Assembly (NCBI GenBank): GCA_023376005.1
Contig: CM042150.1
Coordinates: 72,511,494 to 72,575,493 of the forward strand
Length of the DNA: 64,000 nt
Origin: Doryteuthis pealeii
Taxonomy: Eukaryota; Mollusca; Cephalopoda; Myopsida; Loliginidae
Direction: 5' to 3'
This document shows positions 1 through 12,581 of the stretch, piece by piece (within the stretch, counting starts at the first letter, position 1; each line of letters opens with the position of its first letter). The notes beneath the pieces were generated by a model. The model did not search any database. It was not told the DNA's origin and was given only the letters and a program-made list of their open reading frames with translations. A program made the translations under genes and the position numbers.

Positions 1-249
1 AGATAACATATAAAAGCCACAGACATGAGACTAGGGATAGTCCATGCTGTGTTAATTCACTTACAGTAATGTAAGGGGGGCGAAGCCCCAACGAGAAGGG
101 TTAGACCTTAACTAACCCATGTGTCTCGTAGTATCAGGAACAGGAAAAGAGGCTTGAACCCAGCGCTTAAATACTATAGCCCCCTAGCGGGCACCAGCAA
201 ACTAAACGGGCAGACAACTCAACGGGAAGATAATCCCTACACCGGTCTT

Positions 250-573
250 TCACCAACTTGTCTAATTCTTTTTTAATTCATCCTTTAGGTGGATGGGGCA
301 TTTTCGTGGTGCATGTATGACTGGGGTTATTGTGGGGTCAATAACAATGTGGTATTTACCTGGAAAGTGGCCTATGCGGTCGAATTGTTTTGGGTAGTCT
401 CGTAGTAAATCGTTGATGAACTGTATTTGTTTGTTTTCTTTTATTTCACAATGTAGGGTTAACATTTTTAGGTTTCGACAGTTTGGTAATCCTAGTATTG
501 CTAGTCCATTTGTGTCTGCAATGTAGAATTTTTCTGTCGACCATGTGTCTTGGTTGTATTTACATTGGAGTTT
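250..573 (-). pseudogene. gypsy protease end / RT leader (split element, 3' part)
   Basis: Minus-strand frame with FYIADTNGLAILGLPNC, then FDRIGHFPGKYHIVIDP, then HAPRKCPIHLKDEL, the conserved lead into Ty3/gypsy reverse transcriptase. It stops at a TAA near 262, and similarity ends at about 245, before the RT palm. Its upstream edge abuts the solo LTR at 574, and it is continuous in frame with the fragment at 1477-2567. Confidence 0.82.
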
Positions 574-1476
574 TGTTATATCTTAGGATATCCGTAAAAG
601 CGTATGGTTTGCAAGGAAGAATAATGGACAAGATTAATTGGATAAAAAATCGTTTATTGAAATAACGAGTGTGAAAATTGTTGTTGTCGCCGTAGATAAC
701 GGTAGTAGTTCTCTGGAGTGGCCGAGGGGTCGGTGAGGTGTGGGTATCGTATGATACGTCGGAATCTCTCTTGGCCTGGTGCAAGGCGTGAGGTGGTAGA
801 AGTTGAGTTGATACGGTCACTTGGTGTAGGGACCAAGTCAGGAATATCTCAGTGGAATAGTGATGGTCAGGGAAGGTAGTAGTGGCCGAGGGAGTTGAGT
901 TCGTCTCGGTAGGATACTGTTGTAAGTGGATACGGTCACTTGGTGCGGGAAATAAGTCTGGAATATCTCAGCGAGTTGTAGCGGGTAGCGCTGTAGTGGT
1001 CAGGGGGGTAAGGATGTCGCCTGGCTACGGTGAGGTGTTGAAGTAAGGCTGAGTGTCCGGGTGGGCGAGGGCGTGCGTGGTGGTGGGTGCGTAGCAGTTC
1101 CTTGATCCTCTCGTCTGGTGATATTCTCGGTTCCAGGCCGTCCGTCCAACTGCTTATTCTCAAAATGCCTGGGTTTATATGCTACGCGATCGGCTCCAGA
1201 AAGCCTTTGAGGTGTTTAGCGGGAAGATTTTTCATTGGTTGAAAATCCGGATTCCTTACAATATTATTTTTTGTTTATTTTGGAATTCCTCTCAAGCGTA
1301 ACTCAATCCGAGCCTATGCGCAGAACTGCGTCGAATTGGTCACTTCGTGAGAGGGTACCATTGAGTTCACTTCCGTTTGTTGCCTCCGACTTGAGTTTTG
1401 ATGTTTTATGCTAGCGAGGTGTATTTTGTGAGTAAGCATTGTGAATCATAAGAGATATCTTCTCTCTGATATAACA
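574..1476 (-). mobile_element. solo LTR nested in the gypsy fragment
   Basis: 903 bp. On the minus strand it begins TGTTATATC and ends GATATAACA (perfect 9-bp inverted ends, TG...CA) and is flanked by GTTT at 570-573 and 1477-1480. Inside, read on the minus strand, are a TATA-like ATATAAACCC near 1170 and an AATAAACGATTTTT poly(A) region near 650. A diverged relative in plus orientation is at 41119-41910. No internal region of its own is left, so it is a recombination product. Confidence 0.88.
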
Positions 1477-2567
1477 GTTTGATGTTGCCAATTTGTGGTA
1501 TGGATGGTCTTATTGTATGCTGTTAAAATGGTGTTTGATTGCTTCACTAATTTTGCTGGTGGATTTGGACACATTTATTTCTTCTGCTCCAGTGTCTACT
1601 TTTACCGGTAGTTTTGCTGGTATCTTTTCTCTTTCTGGTACATGGATTTTTATTTTTGTTGTGACCTCAGTACGGCTTTCCGAATTGTTTATATTGTGGA
1701 ATTGTAGATCACAATAATCACCATGGTCTACCGCATGAATATTTTATTCTGTCTCTGGTTGTATTTCGACTTGTATCGTTCCCTTGGTAGATTGTTGTAT
1801 TTCGTTTTTTTCCTTCGTTTTGCAAACACTCGCCTAGTGGTTCCATTTCCCACATTTTAAGCATTTTGTACCCTGGGCTGGGCATTTGTCGCATCGTTTG
1901 TGGTTCTCTCCACATTTTGGACATCATCTGTTTTTGTGTTTATTCTGTATGCTATCAACTGTGGCATTCTGTTGTTAGTTTTGATTTCTTGTGGCTTTTG
2001 TAACTGTTTCATGTGGTTGATTGAAGCTTCATGTTTTTTCCCCCATTTGTATAGCTTTCTCTACAGTCATTTTCTTATCTTCTGCAAGTAATTGTTTTTG
2101 CACTTCTCGTTATATTGTTCCACCAATTATTTGTTGTATGAGCATCTTATCAAACTCAGAGTTAAATTTGTCTCTGTGTTTCGTTTTCTGAAAGTCACAC
2201 TAGGCTGCCTGCAGTCTGGAAATGAATTCATCCATTGTCTCTGGTTCGTTGGTATTATTGACAATTTTTTATTAACATTTCTGAGTGCCAAGCCGGCTAC
2301 TCTAAAGTTATGATTTGACTTCCCATACTCCTCAAATTTTTCCCATATGATATCCAGCCGTTTTTTTCCCTTGTCAGATAGACCCGAACTATTAAATTTT
2401 AGTATACCTGTTTCTCCTGTACGTAGTAAGATTTCGTCAATTTGATCCTGTGGGTTTGTTATTTTCTTTCTTTTGAAAATCATTTCGTATTGTTGACGGA
2501 ATAGTGATATGGCTTCAGCTCTGTTTGGGTTTTCCCATTTCATCGTAATGTTGTCTAGGGCAGCCAT
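1477..2567 (-). pseudogene. gypsy gag - zinc knuckle - protease fragment (split element, 5' part)
   Basis: Minus strand. A gag-like frame starts at an ATG (2565-2567) and runs MAALDNITMKWENPNRAEAI, then NFRVAGLAL, a matrix/capsid pattern of Ty3/gypsy elements. A frameshift follows near 2220. At 1820-1923 there are Cys-rich knuckles (CPKCGEN, CDKCPAQ, CLKCGKWNH) with one in-frame TAG before the last Cys. At 1585-1596 the aspartic protease DTGA motif is present (LPVKVDTGAEE). The frame then meets the LTR at 574-1476 and resumes on the other side. The element has stops and shifts and is not functional. Confidence 0.8.
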
Positions 2568-2884
2568 TTTAGGTTTTTTAGGGTTCTCTCGGATCCTTAT
2601 TTTTGTTAATATGGAGGTGAATAAATGTGTTTTTCGTAGCGTGTGTATATGTATCAAGTGTGCGAAGTAATAAGGAACGCCACTGCTACCATGAAATAAG
2701 TATACTCACACAGATATGTTTTCGTAGAGATATATTTATTCACGTGAATAACAAACAACCTTTGATACCTTTAGAGCCCGTTCAGAGTGAGTCTGGGTGG
2801 ATGTAAACAAACCCTGCTAGAGTGTTCCGGACTTAATGTAGCTAACTGCAGCTAATGGTCAAAACTGTTACAAATCCCACGTTG

Positions 2885-3025
2885 ATATTTGACATTCCCT
2901 ATTGGTAGTATCTTGTGGTAAAACTGGGCCCAGGAGTTAGTTATAATCTGTGCTCCTGTCACAAATGTGACCTAGTGTTCTTCAAATGAAGGAAAACACG
3001 AGAACTGGTCATAAAAGCCTATAAA
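2885..3025 (+). repeat. dispersed repeat, copy 1
   Basis: Shares GGTAGTATCT-GTGGTAA, TTATAATCT-TGCT-CTGTCACA and TTCAA-TGAAG with 28690-28830. Family unknown; about 70-75 percent similar by eye. Confidence 0.6.
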
Positions 3026-3144
3026 TTGTCTAATTTTTTACTTAGTATAAGTCCACGAGAATCTTTCTAATTGTTAAGGCATAAGCCTTATTATTTACCT
3101 TTTCCATCTAAAGCTTTTTAATTAGTTTATCACAATTTTTCCGA

Positions 3145-3342
3145 GGGTCGGGTTATGGAAGGTTCCAGTATATGTTCGTATCCAAACAAAAATATAAATA
3201 AATAAATCAAACCACTCTTTTTTGTAAGAAATTTCAAAATAATCGACTAAATTTTTAAACAATTTATCGGGCAGCATTAAAATTAAAAAAAATTCTACAT
3301 AGTCTTACGTTCAATTCCTTGATATCTTTTCACAATAATATA

Positions 3343-3409
<67 letters not shown>

Positions 3410-3514
3410 GTTCATGATCAGATTTTCCTTTCTAACTTGCCGACAGATATTTAAAGTTTTTTCACTCGTAGTTTACATTCTAATTACTTTAGCATATCGT
3501 TACGTGTGTGTGTG

Positions 3515-3545
<31 letters not shown>

Positions 3546-3810
3546 TGGTGTGTGTGCGGAGGGGTCTGATTAGGGATGGTTCCAGTATATGTTCATATTC
3601 AAACAGAAAATATAAATAAATAAATCAAATCAATCTTTTTTGGAAGAAATTTCAAAATAATCGATTAAATGTTTCAAACAATTTATCGGACAGCATTTAA
3701 ATTAATAAAAAGGTCTCTACATAGTCTTATATTCGATTCTTTGATATTTTTTCACAAAAAGATATAAAGCGTTCATGGTCAGGTTTTTGATTCTCCCCGA
3801 CAGATATTAT
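3145..3810 (+). repeat. two-unit tandem repeat with TA and TG microsatellites
   Basis: 3145-3440 and 3560-3810 share GGTTCCAGTATATGTTC, AATATAAATAAATAAATCAA and AAAGCGTTCATG segments. A (TA)n tract (about 3338-3405) and (TG)n tracts (about 3504-3545) lie in the first unit and the spacer. Confidence 0.75.
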
Positions 3811-4281
3811 TATTAAATTGTGCTATTATTATATTTTTTAAACTGTTTAAAAGGTAAAGATAGATTGACAGCTCTAATGAATAAACGGTAGAAATAAACG
3901 TTGAAATTTGAGACGCCACTAATAGAAATGAATTAAAGTAACTTTTAAAATTAAAATCGTTAATGAATGAATAAAAGAAATATCTAGATGAGTACAACAC
4001 ATATATTTGTCGAAAGTCCATTTATTTTTACAATTTTAGTAACCCTTAGTTTAACCTTTAAATGTAAAATACATGGACTATAACAATTATGATATTACCT
4101 CTGTAAATTTAAAAAGAAAAACAAAGGAAAAATATATGTAGCGTTGTATAAGAAATAAATTAATAAATAAATTATATCGCATAAACACAGCGATATCTAT
4201 ATGATAATCGAATAAATAAATGAATTTTGAGAATTTTTTAAAGCTGTGTGAAAAGCAGTTTGATATCTATTTTAATTATTG

Positions 4282-4684
4282 GGTAATCTGAACATTAGTT
4301 ACATAAATGAGAGTAACCTCTACTTGTTTGTTTCACGTTGAAGAAGTCGTATGTTTTGGTTGGCCATTTTCATTTCACCGTAAATCTACACTGAAAATAC
4401 GAATTTGTTCGAACCAATTCAACTGCTTGTTTTAACACGAAAATATTAAAAAATGTGTTCTTAATTGTGCTTGCGTATTATTTGAAATGAACTTAATTGT
4501 TATTAAGAACAGATTTTATGATGTTTTCGTGTTAAAACATGCAGTTGTATTGATTCGAACAAATTCGTATTTTCAGTGTAGATTTACGGAGAAATGAAAA
4601 TGGCTGATCAAAACAAACGGTTTCCTGAAAGTGAAACAAACAAGAGGAGGTTACTCTCATTTATGTAACTAATGTTCAGATTAC
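4282..4684. mobile_element. foldback (MITE-like) element with 9-bp target duplication
   Basis: About 400 bp whose two halves are reverse complements. The left end is GGTAATCTGAACATTAG and the right end is CTAATGTTCAGATTAC, with roughly 190-bp arms that include the TACACTGAAAATACGAATTT segment. It is flanked by TAATTATTG at 4273-4281 and 4685-4693. No coding capacity. The 9-bp duplication equals that of the 48.9 kb transposon, but the termini differ. A copy appears at about 14265-14680 in the inverted arm. Confidence 0.8.
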
Positions 4685-6380
4685 TAATTATTGTAAATGG
4701 CGTTGCTTTGGGAAAGGATACGAATTTATTTTTTGTAAAAGTTCTGTCTTTTTCTGACAACTTCCATAAATTTCTGGAATATTCTTGAGTCGGTCTCTGA
4801 TTGGCTAATTTTTTTTTCTTTTGTGAAAACGAGGCTGACCCTCTCATTCGAAAATTTGGGCGTCAAATTCTTCAGATGAGAAACTAACCTGGTTAAAAGC
4901 AGTTCAGGTTGTTCTCTCTCCGCCGACATAGAGTGGTTGGCGTAATTTTTGTGCATAGGGAAAAGGCGAGAATTGGTAGAACTAGAGAAAGTTCTCTCAT
5001 AGTCTTTCCCTAAATTTATTTATTGTATATTTGGAGAACCCAAATATTAAATTTTAGCTCACAGAGTGAATTTATTTTTCTCCGAAGGAGAAGACAAATT
5101 ATTGTTAAGTTTGTTATTTAGAAGTCGGTATAGAAAATCGATATTTATTTTTGACAGATCTTTATCTCTCTCCAGAAGAGAGATTTGAATCTTGTTATTT
5201 GTATTTTGAAAACGGCGTAGAACTTGTTTGTGCGGGACAGAATTGTCCACCATTAAAAAAGAAAGAAGTAAATAAGCTTCTTCAATTTCAAGGTGTAGAA
5301 AATAATATTACCTACACAGTAACCTCCCTTTGACCATAGCCAAAACAGAGCCCAAGGGTCTCTTAGCCATAACCTGATAAGAAACCTCATGCGATTGGCT
5401 AAGGGCCTTTGTCAGCGACCAATCAGAGCACACATGACGAGGCTCAGTTTGTCCGCCAAATTTTAAGGGTTGATACCTTCTATCAGCCTCTTGCCACTGG
5501 ACTCCCGTTGGAGAACGAGGTATTCCTTTCCACAGCTCACAGAAGGAGCTTAGTCGTTGAAAACGATGGGACTTGGAACAGCTCGAAAGGGCCAGTGATG
5601 CGTATAATCAAACAAACTAGCAAGACATTCCTACCTGGACACAGATAAGTCACGCAAGCATTATCTTGCAAAACAACCCATACTTTTACATACATTTTTC
5701 TATTGTAACAAATTTGTAAACACACACATTTGTATCACAAGTTACACATTGTTCCGTATATTGTATCTTACATGCCTTGCTGTTGATAAATGCTTTTCGT
5801 TTAAAAGCCTTGTTGTTGTCGTTACCCATATCTTTACCTTTACTTTATCCTGTCCAAGCAATGTTTATTTTATAAAGACTTTTTGGCCTTAAAGAATTGT
5901 GTGTGTGTCAGTGAACACGACCCTAAAAGAGAAATTTGACCTGGCTAATATAGAGGTAGTAGACTGCTACCCAGAAGAAGAAGAGGAGCGACCCCATGTA
6001 TCAGCACCCGGAAGGTCGATTTTGGAACTATACAAGTGCACTCAGTGATAGTTGGAGTTTGTCATCATAAATAACAACACAAAATATTTTTTCCCAAATC
6101 GTTACCGTTTTTTTGAGGAAATTAGTTAAAAGGTTGAAAATTTGAGCGATGGAATGTCGGAGATAAATTAAAGCGACTGAATGAGGGAGATAAAGCGAAA
6201 GATTTACCGGCGTCAAAAGATTCCATAATGTTGGGGAAATAAAAATGTTTAAATGTCATTCAATAATTGTTTTTTTCAATTGAAAAATCTTAATTAATCT
6301 CAATAATTCAAATAAAAATAAATGAGGATTATTTATTATTGTTATTCTGATAGACGACAACGATTTAAAAAATCGCTTCC

Positions 6381-6384
<4 letters not shown>

Positions 6385-6432
<48 letters not shown>
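6385..6432. repeat. (CT)n microsatellite in transposon copies
   Basis: Present at the same place at 16988-17040 and, inverted, at 12527-12573. Lengths differ between the three assembled copies, as expected from slippage or read error. Confidence 0.9.
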
Positions 6433-6437
<5 letters not shown>

Positions 6438-8119
6438 GGAATTCAGGATTTGTTATTTTTCATAGAAAAAATAAACTAATTTTAATCATCATCAAAACAC
6501 CATAAAACCGAGAAATTTCTTAATTTTAATGATAAAATAAAACAAATATAGTCTGTTTATGAAAATTATCCCAGGAATTTTCTTTAAGGAATATCATTCC
6601 AGTTAATACCACTTAAAATGCTGGTTTATTTACGGTATAAAATCCGTTTATAATAGCAAAAATAATTACTACTTTTCTTTTTTTATGAAAGAGACTTAAT
6701 TATTTGAAAAAAAGAAAGGAAAAGGCTTGTTTAGTCTACATAATTTTGAGTTTTAACTGACTGGCAAACAACAAAATAAAACGGATTTTGTTTTTTTTTT
6801 TTAGTGTGAAATTACCGTTTCCTTCTTTCTATTTGTTTTGCTTCAAATTAAATTTTATTTTTGAAATTATTAAAATACACTAATGTTTTCAGTTTCGTAT
6901 TAGAAATATAGCTGATACTATTTTGTATTCGAAATCCTTGTAGTGGACCGGAAGTTATCACTACGAAGGATAAAAGTAAAATGACGAAATATAATGTTCT
7001 GCGCAAGCGGATTGCGCAGCCTGTAAAAAGAAAAATGAAAATTATTAATTATTGACCAATCAGAGACGTTCACGCCTAAAAATAACTTTTCAAGAAGACC
7101 CCGTTTTGGAGCCTACCAGAATCTTATAAATACGGAGGTTTTCGGATAACAAGTCAGAAAGATCACACCTTCCTAAACGACTCCACGTCTCCCGTTTTAA
7201 TGACATTTCGCATACATGCTGAAGGTACGAACAAACTATATCTTTCTCCCTCTCTAAATACCCTGACTGATTATTTGACTTTAAACACACTACTCTGTCG
7301 TTCTCAGTTAAGACAACTCTACTTATTTTATTACATTGAACATTCAAAAAAGGACCTTTACAGGACATTACCCAGTATTCTCTACTACCATTGTAATTTT
7401 GTATCAATGCATATTTTTTTGTTATATATATGAGTTCTTTGTCTTTTCTGCTATTTACTAATATATTATTATAGTGTGATGAGGATTTTATCGAAATACT
7501 TATTAATAACCGCCTCTCTCTCATTATAAATTGGTGACTACCCTCTGAGCTTTGAATACCATGCACTATATCCTTCTCATGATGAAAACAAAAATAAAAC
7601 AAAAAAAAAATATTTTTTCCTATACTTTTTGGATTGTTTTAAAAATAGTTTTCTTTTTTTGGTCAGGTCCTATCTTTTCAAGCAACATTTTTAGACCCAG
7701 GTCAAACCAAATCGCCAGTCATTTTTATATGAAATTGGTTGATAGCTTACAAAAGTTTGATTTATGGTTATTTATTTATTTAAAAAAAATTTAATTTCAG
7801 ATAAAAATCTCTGTAAAATGATGTTCAGTTTTATAACCCGCAGAAACAGTTCAAAAGATTTTCTGGGGAGAATGCAACCCTCAACTTCATGACAAGTTAT
7901 CCAGTTTAGTTATTTCTTTGAAAATACCTATCCCACTGGAAAAATGTTGAGACTTCCAAATTGATTCCAAAGGAAATAATCAGTATTTGGCAAGCAGTGA
8001 AACCCACATTTGCCTTTGTAAAGGGAATGTTACATAGGGCAGAAGGTGGATATATTTTTGTTCAAATTTTGAAATTTCAGGTTCCCATTGAAGAGAGAGA
8101 GAATATTTAAAACATCAGA

Positions 8120-8180
<61 letters not shown>

Positions 8181-8852
8181 AAACCAGGACCAAAGGCAGT
8201 TTCCAACAGGGACCTATTGACAAAGATGCTGTCAAAAATACAAAAAATAATTCAGCAGAAGCATAGAGGTCAGATAGGCAGCAACAAGATTCTTCATCTG
8301 TTGCTTCCTTGACATCTGATATTTTTCCACAGAATCTTCCAGTGAACAAACAATGGATGCAGTTTTGAGTCAGGGACAAAGTTTAAGGGAACTTACAGTC
8401 TTTTTAAAAGTCCATAGATATTTCATGGAACTTATTAGGGGTGATGTATCTTCAACTTTGGGGCTTGCCTTGCTAACGCAATACTATTAAATCTACAGAA
8501 TATGGGTTTTCTTGATCCCAAACATTCACTTAAAAGATATTATTCTAGACAAATCTAAAATAGAGAAAAGGCAAAACTAAAAAGTAACCAGCCATCAGAA
8601 GCATCTCTAGGACTATGACAATCTCATCTGCATTGGAGTTGATTGTAAGAGGATGAGGGATACTTGCAATATAAGGAGGTTACAGAGGAAAATGGTAGCA
8701 AAAAGATTTTAAAAAAGCAAGGTAAGAGAGCACCACTTAACATTCACAAGAGGATTGACACTTCAAGTGAAATATCTCAGCCACCGACTCAACACCCAAC
8801 ATAGGTGCAATTGATGTTCTTCTAGCAAGGGATGTTGCTGCTGTTATAGAAG

Positions 8853-9100
8853 AGTAAGTAAAGTAAAGTCGACGGGGCGGCCCCAAAGTCGGTATCAGCC
8901 AGTCAGTGAGGGATAGCGCGCTAGACCAAGGAAATTGTTTTTTTAGCATCTGAGGTGGAGCGCCACACCTACCATCAGCTCCTTACTTTAACCGCACAGA
9001 TCCCTGTGCTACTCATACGCTGAAGTTGGCGAGGACCGGTACGACTAGGAACCTTGTGGTTTCTAGCCGAACACTCTACCGACTGAGCTAACCCGGCCCC
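8853..9100 (-). mobile_element. same tRNA-derived SINE, forward-arm copy
   Basis: Equivalent to 19440-19683 with small indels; same position in the transposon. Confidence 0.75.
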
Positions 9101-9517
9101 TGACAATGCAATTCTGGTGATAATACAGTAAAACCTGGCTGTGAAGCATGATGTGACAACTCTGGAGGAAAAACTAAAAAGGAAGATACACATCATTAAG
9201 CTGTTCACTTCATGAAATGAATTCCCTTTAGATGTATCTTTAAAACAATTAAATGGAACTAATTAAACCCTACTACTTTCATATAATCCTTTAGGGAAAC
9301 TTTGTGGAAGTAATTACTATGATTTGCCCCTGGTAGAATTTGAACGTATCGCAGTGCTCTCTGGATAATTTTTATTCCCTACAGAGGCAAGGATGATCTA
9401 AGTGGTGACAAGCGATTACTTCTTGAATATGCTGTAGACATTTCCCAAAGGAAAAGTTAACCTAGATTTGTTTCTTGAAGATTGGGCCGCTGAGTTCAAG
9501 CAAGATGGCTAACTTTT

Positions 9518-10794
9518 CCTTGAGAAATGTCTACAGCATATTCAAGAAGTAATCGCTTGTCACCAAACTTAGATCATCATGCTCTGTAGGGAATAAAAAT
9601 TATTCAGAGAGCCACTGATACGTTCAAATTCTACCAGGGGCAAATCAATAGTATACTTTCCACAAAGTTCCCTAGAAGGATAATGAAAGTAGTAGGGTTA
9701 ATTTAGTCTCCATTAATTGTTTTAAAATACATCTAAATGGAAGTTCATTTTTCATGAAGTGAAACAGCTAATGATGTGTATCTTCCTTTAGTTTTTTTCC
9801 TCCAGAGTTGTCACATTCATGCTTCACAGCCATGTTTACCGGTATTTAACACCAGAAATTGCCATTGTCAGTAGGGGCCGGGTTAGCTCATGGTAGAGTG
9901 TTCGGGCTAGAAACCACAAGGTTCCCTAGTTCGATACGGCTCCTCGCCAACTCACGTAATGAGTAGCCAGGGAATCTGTGCGGTAAAGTAAGAGCTGAAT
10001 GGTAGGTGTGCGCTTCCACCGTCAGATCTAAAACAATTCCTTGGTCCCTAGCGCTATCCCTCACTGACATGGCTGATACGACTTGGGCCGCCCCCGTCGA
10101 CTTTACTTTACTACTCTCTATAACAGCAGCACATCCTCTGCTAGAGAACATCAATTGCAGCCTATGTTGGGTGTGAGTCGTGGCTGAGATATTCCTTGAA
10201 GTGTCAATTCTCTTGTGAATGTTAAGTGTGCTCTCATACCTTGCTTTTATCTTTTGCTACCATTTCCTCTGTAACCTCCTATATTGCAAAGTACCTCATC
10301 ACTCTACATCAACTCCAATGCGATGAGATTGTCATAGTCCTAGAAGGATGCTTCTGATTGGGCTGGGTTACTTTTAGTTTTGCCTTTTCATCTTATTTTA
10401 GGATTTGTCTAAAAAATATCTTTTGTGAATGTTTGGATCAAGAAACCCATATTCTGTAAGATTTTAATAGTATTGCGTTAGCAAAGGCAAAGCCCAAAGT
10501 TTGAAGATACATCACCCCCTCAATAGTTCCATGAAATATCTATGGATTTAAAAAGACTGTAAAGTTCCCTTAAACTTTGTCCCTGACTCAAACTGCATCG
10601 CATTGTTTGTTCACTGGAAGATTCTGTGAAAATATCAGATGTCAAGGAAGCAACCAGATGAAGAATCTTGTTGCTGCCTATCTGACCTCTATGCTTCTGC
10701 TGAATTATTTTTTGTATATTTGACAGCAACATCTTTGTCAATAGGTCCCTGTTGGAAAACTGCCTTTCGGTCCTGGTTTTTTCTCTCCTCTCTC

Positions 10795-10849
<55 letters not shown>

Positions 10850-12523
10850 ATGTTTTAAAATATTCTCTCTCTCTCAATGGGACCTGAAATTCAAAATTTG
10901 AAACAAATATATCACCTTCTGCCTATGTAACATTCCCTTTACAAAGGCAAATGGTGGGTTCACTGCTTGCCAAATACTGATTATTTTCCTTTGGATCAAT
11001 TTGGAAAGTCTCAAATTTTTCCAGTGGGGATAGGTATTTTCAAAGAAATAACTAAACTGGATAACTTGTCATGAAGTTGAGGGGTTGCATTCTACCAAAG
11101 AAAATCTTTGGAACTGTTTCTGCGGGTTATAAACTGAACATCATTTTACAGAGATTTTTTATCTGAAATTAAATTTTAAAATAAAATAAATAACCATAAA
11201 TCAAATCTTTTAAGCATCAAACCTTTCATATAAAATGACTGGCGATTGGGTTTGACCTGGGTCTAAAATGTTTGCTTGAAAGATAGGACCTGACCAAAAA
11301 AAGAAACTATTTTTAAAACAATCCAAAAGTATAGAAAAAATATTTTTGTGTTTTTTTTGTTTTATTTTTGTTTTCATCATGAGAAGGATAGTAGTGGCAT
11401 GTATTCAAAGCTCAGAGGGTAGTCACAATTTATAAATGAGAGAGAGGCGGTTTATTAATAGTATTGTCGAAAATTCCTCATCACAACTATAATAATATAT
11501 AAGTAAATAGCAGAAAAGACAAAGAACTCATATATATACAAACAAAATATGCATTGATACAAAATTACAAATGGTAGTAGAGAATACTGGGTAATGTCCT
11601 GTAAAGGTTCCTTTTGGAATGTTCAATGTAATAAAATAAGTAGAGTTGTCTAACTGAGAACGACAGAGTATGTGTGTTTAAAGTCAAATAATTCAGTCCA
11701 GGGTATTTAGAGAGGGAGAAAGATATAGTTTGTTCGTACCTTCAGCATGTATGCGAAATGTCATTAAAACGGGAGACGTGGAGTCGTTTAGGAAGGTGTG
11801 ATCTTTCTGACTTGTTATCCGAAACCTCCGTATTTATAAGATTCTGGTAGGCTCCAAAACGGGGTCTTCTTGAAAAGTTATTTTTAGGCATGAACGTCTC
11901 TGATTGGTCAATAATTAATAATTTTCATTTTTTTCTTTTTTACAGGCCTGCGCATCCGCTTGCGCAGAACATTATATTTCGTCATTTTACTTTTATCCTT
12001 CGTAGTGATAACTTCCGGTCCACTACAAGGATTTCGAATACAAATAGTATCAGTATATTTCTAATACGAAACTGAAACATTAGTGTATTTTAATAATTTC
12101 AAAATAAAAATTAATAATTGAAGCAAAACAAATAGAAAGAAGGAAACGGTAATTTCACACTAAAAAAAAAAAAAAATCCGTTTTATTTTGTTGTTTGCCA
12201 GTCAGTTAAAACTCAAAATTATGTAGACTAAACAAGCCTTTTCCTTTCTTTTTTCAAAATAATTAAGTCTCTTTCATAAAAAAAGAAAAGTAGTAATTAT
12301 TTTTGCTATTATAAACGGATTTTAATACCGTAAATAAACGAGCATTTTAAGTGGTGTTAATGGAATATATTCCTTAAAGAAAATTCCTGGGATAATTTTC
12401 ATAAAAACTATATTTGTTATTTTATCATTAAAATTAAGAAATTTCTCGGTTTTATGGTGTTTTGATGATGATTAAAATTAGTTTATTTTTTCTATGAAAA
12501 ATAACAAATCCTGAAATTCATAA

Positions 12524-12581
<58 letters not shown>

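Larger units (their letters stand above)
3010..9451 (+). repeat. forward arm of giant palindrome
   Basis: Pairs with 9518-15921. Contents: tandem repeat 3145-3810, foldback element 4282-4684, a segment with several inverted CCAAT motifs (4790-5460), then the transposon copy from 6007. No host coding sequence recognised. Confidence 0.8.
6007..9517 (+). mobile_element. TAGGG-end transposon copy on the forward palindrome arm
   Basis: Same copy as 16617-20100, with the same SINE insertion and the same flanking DNA to the left (5640-6006 equals 16240-16616). It differs mainly by small insertions and deletions and stops at the fold-back point near 9517. I read it as a duplicate assembly of one locus rather than a separate insertion. 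Confidence 0.7.
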
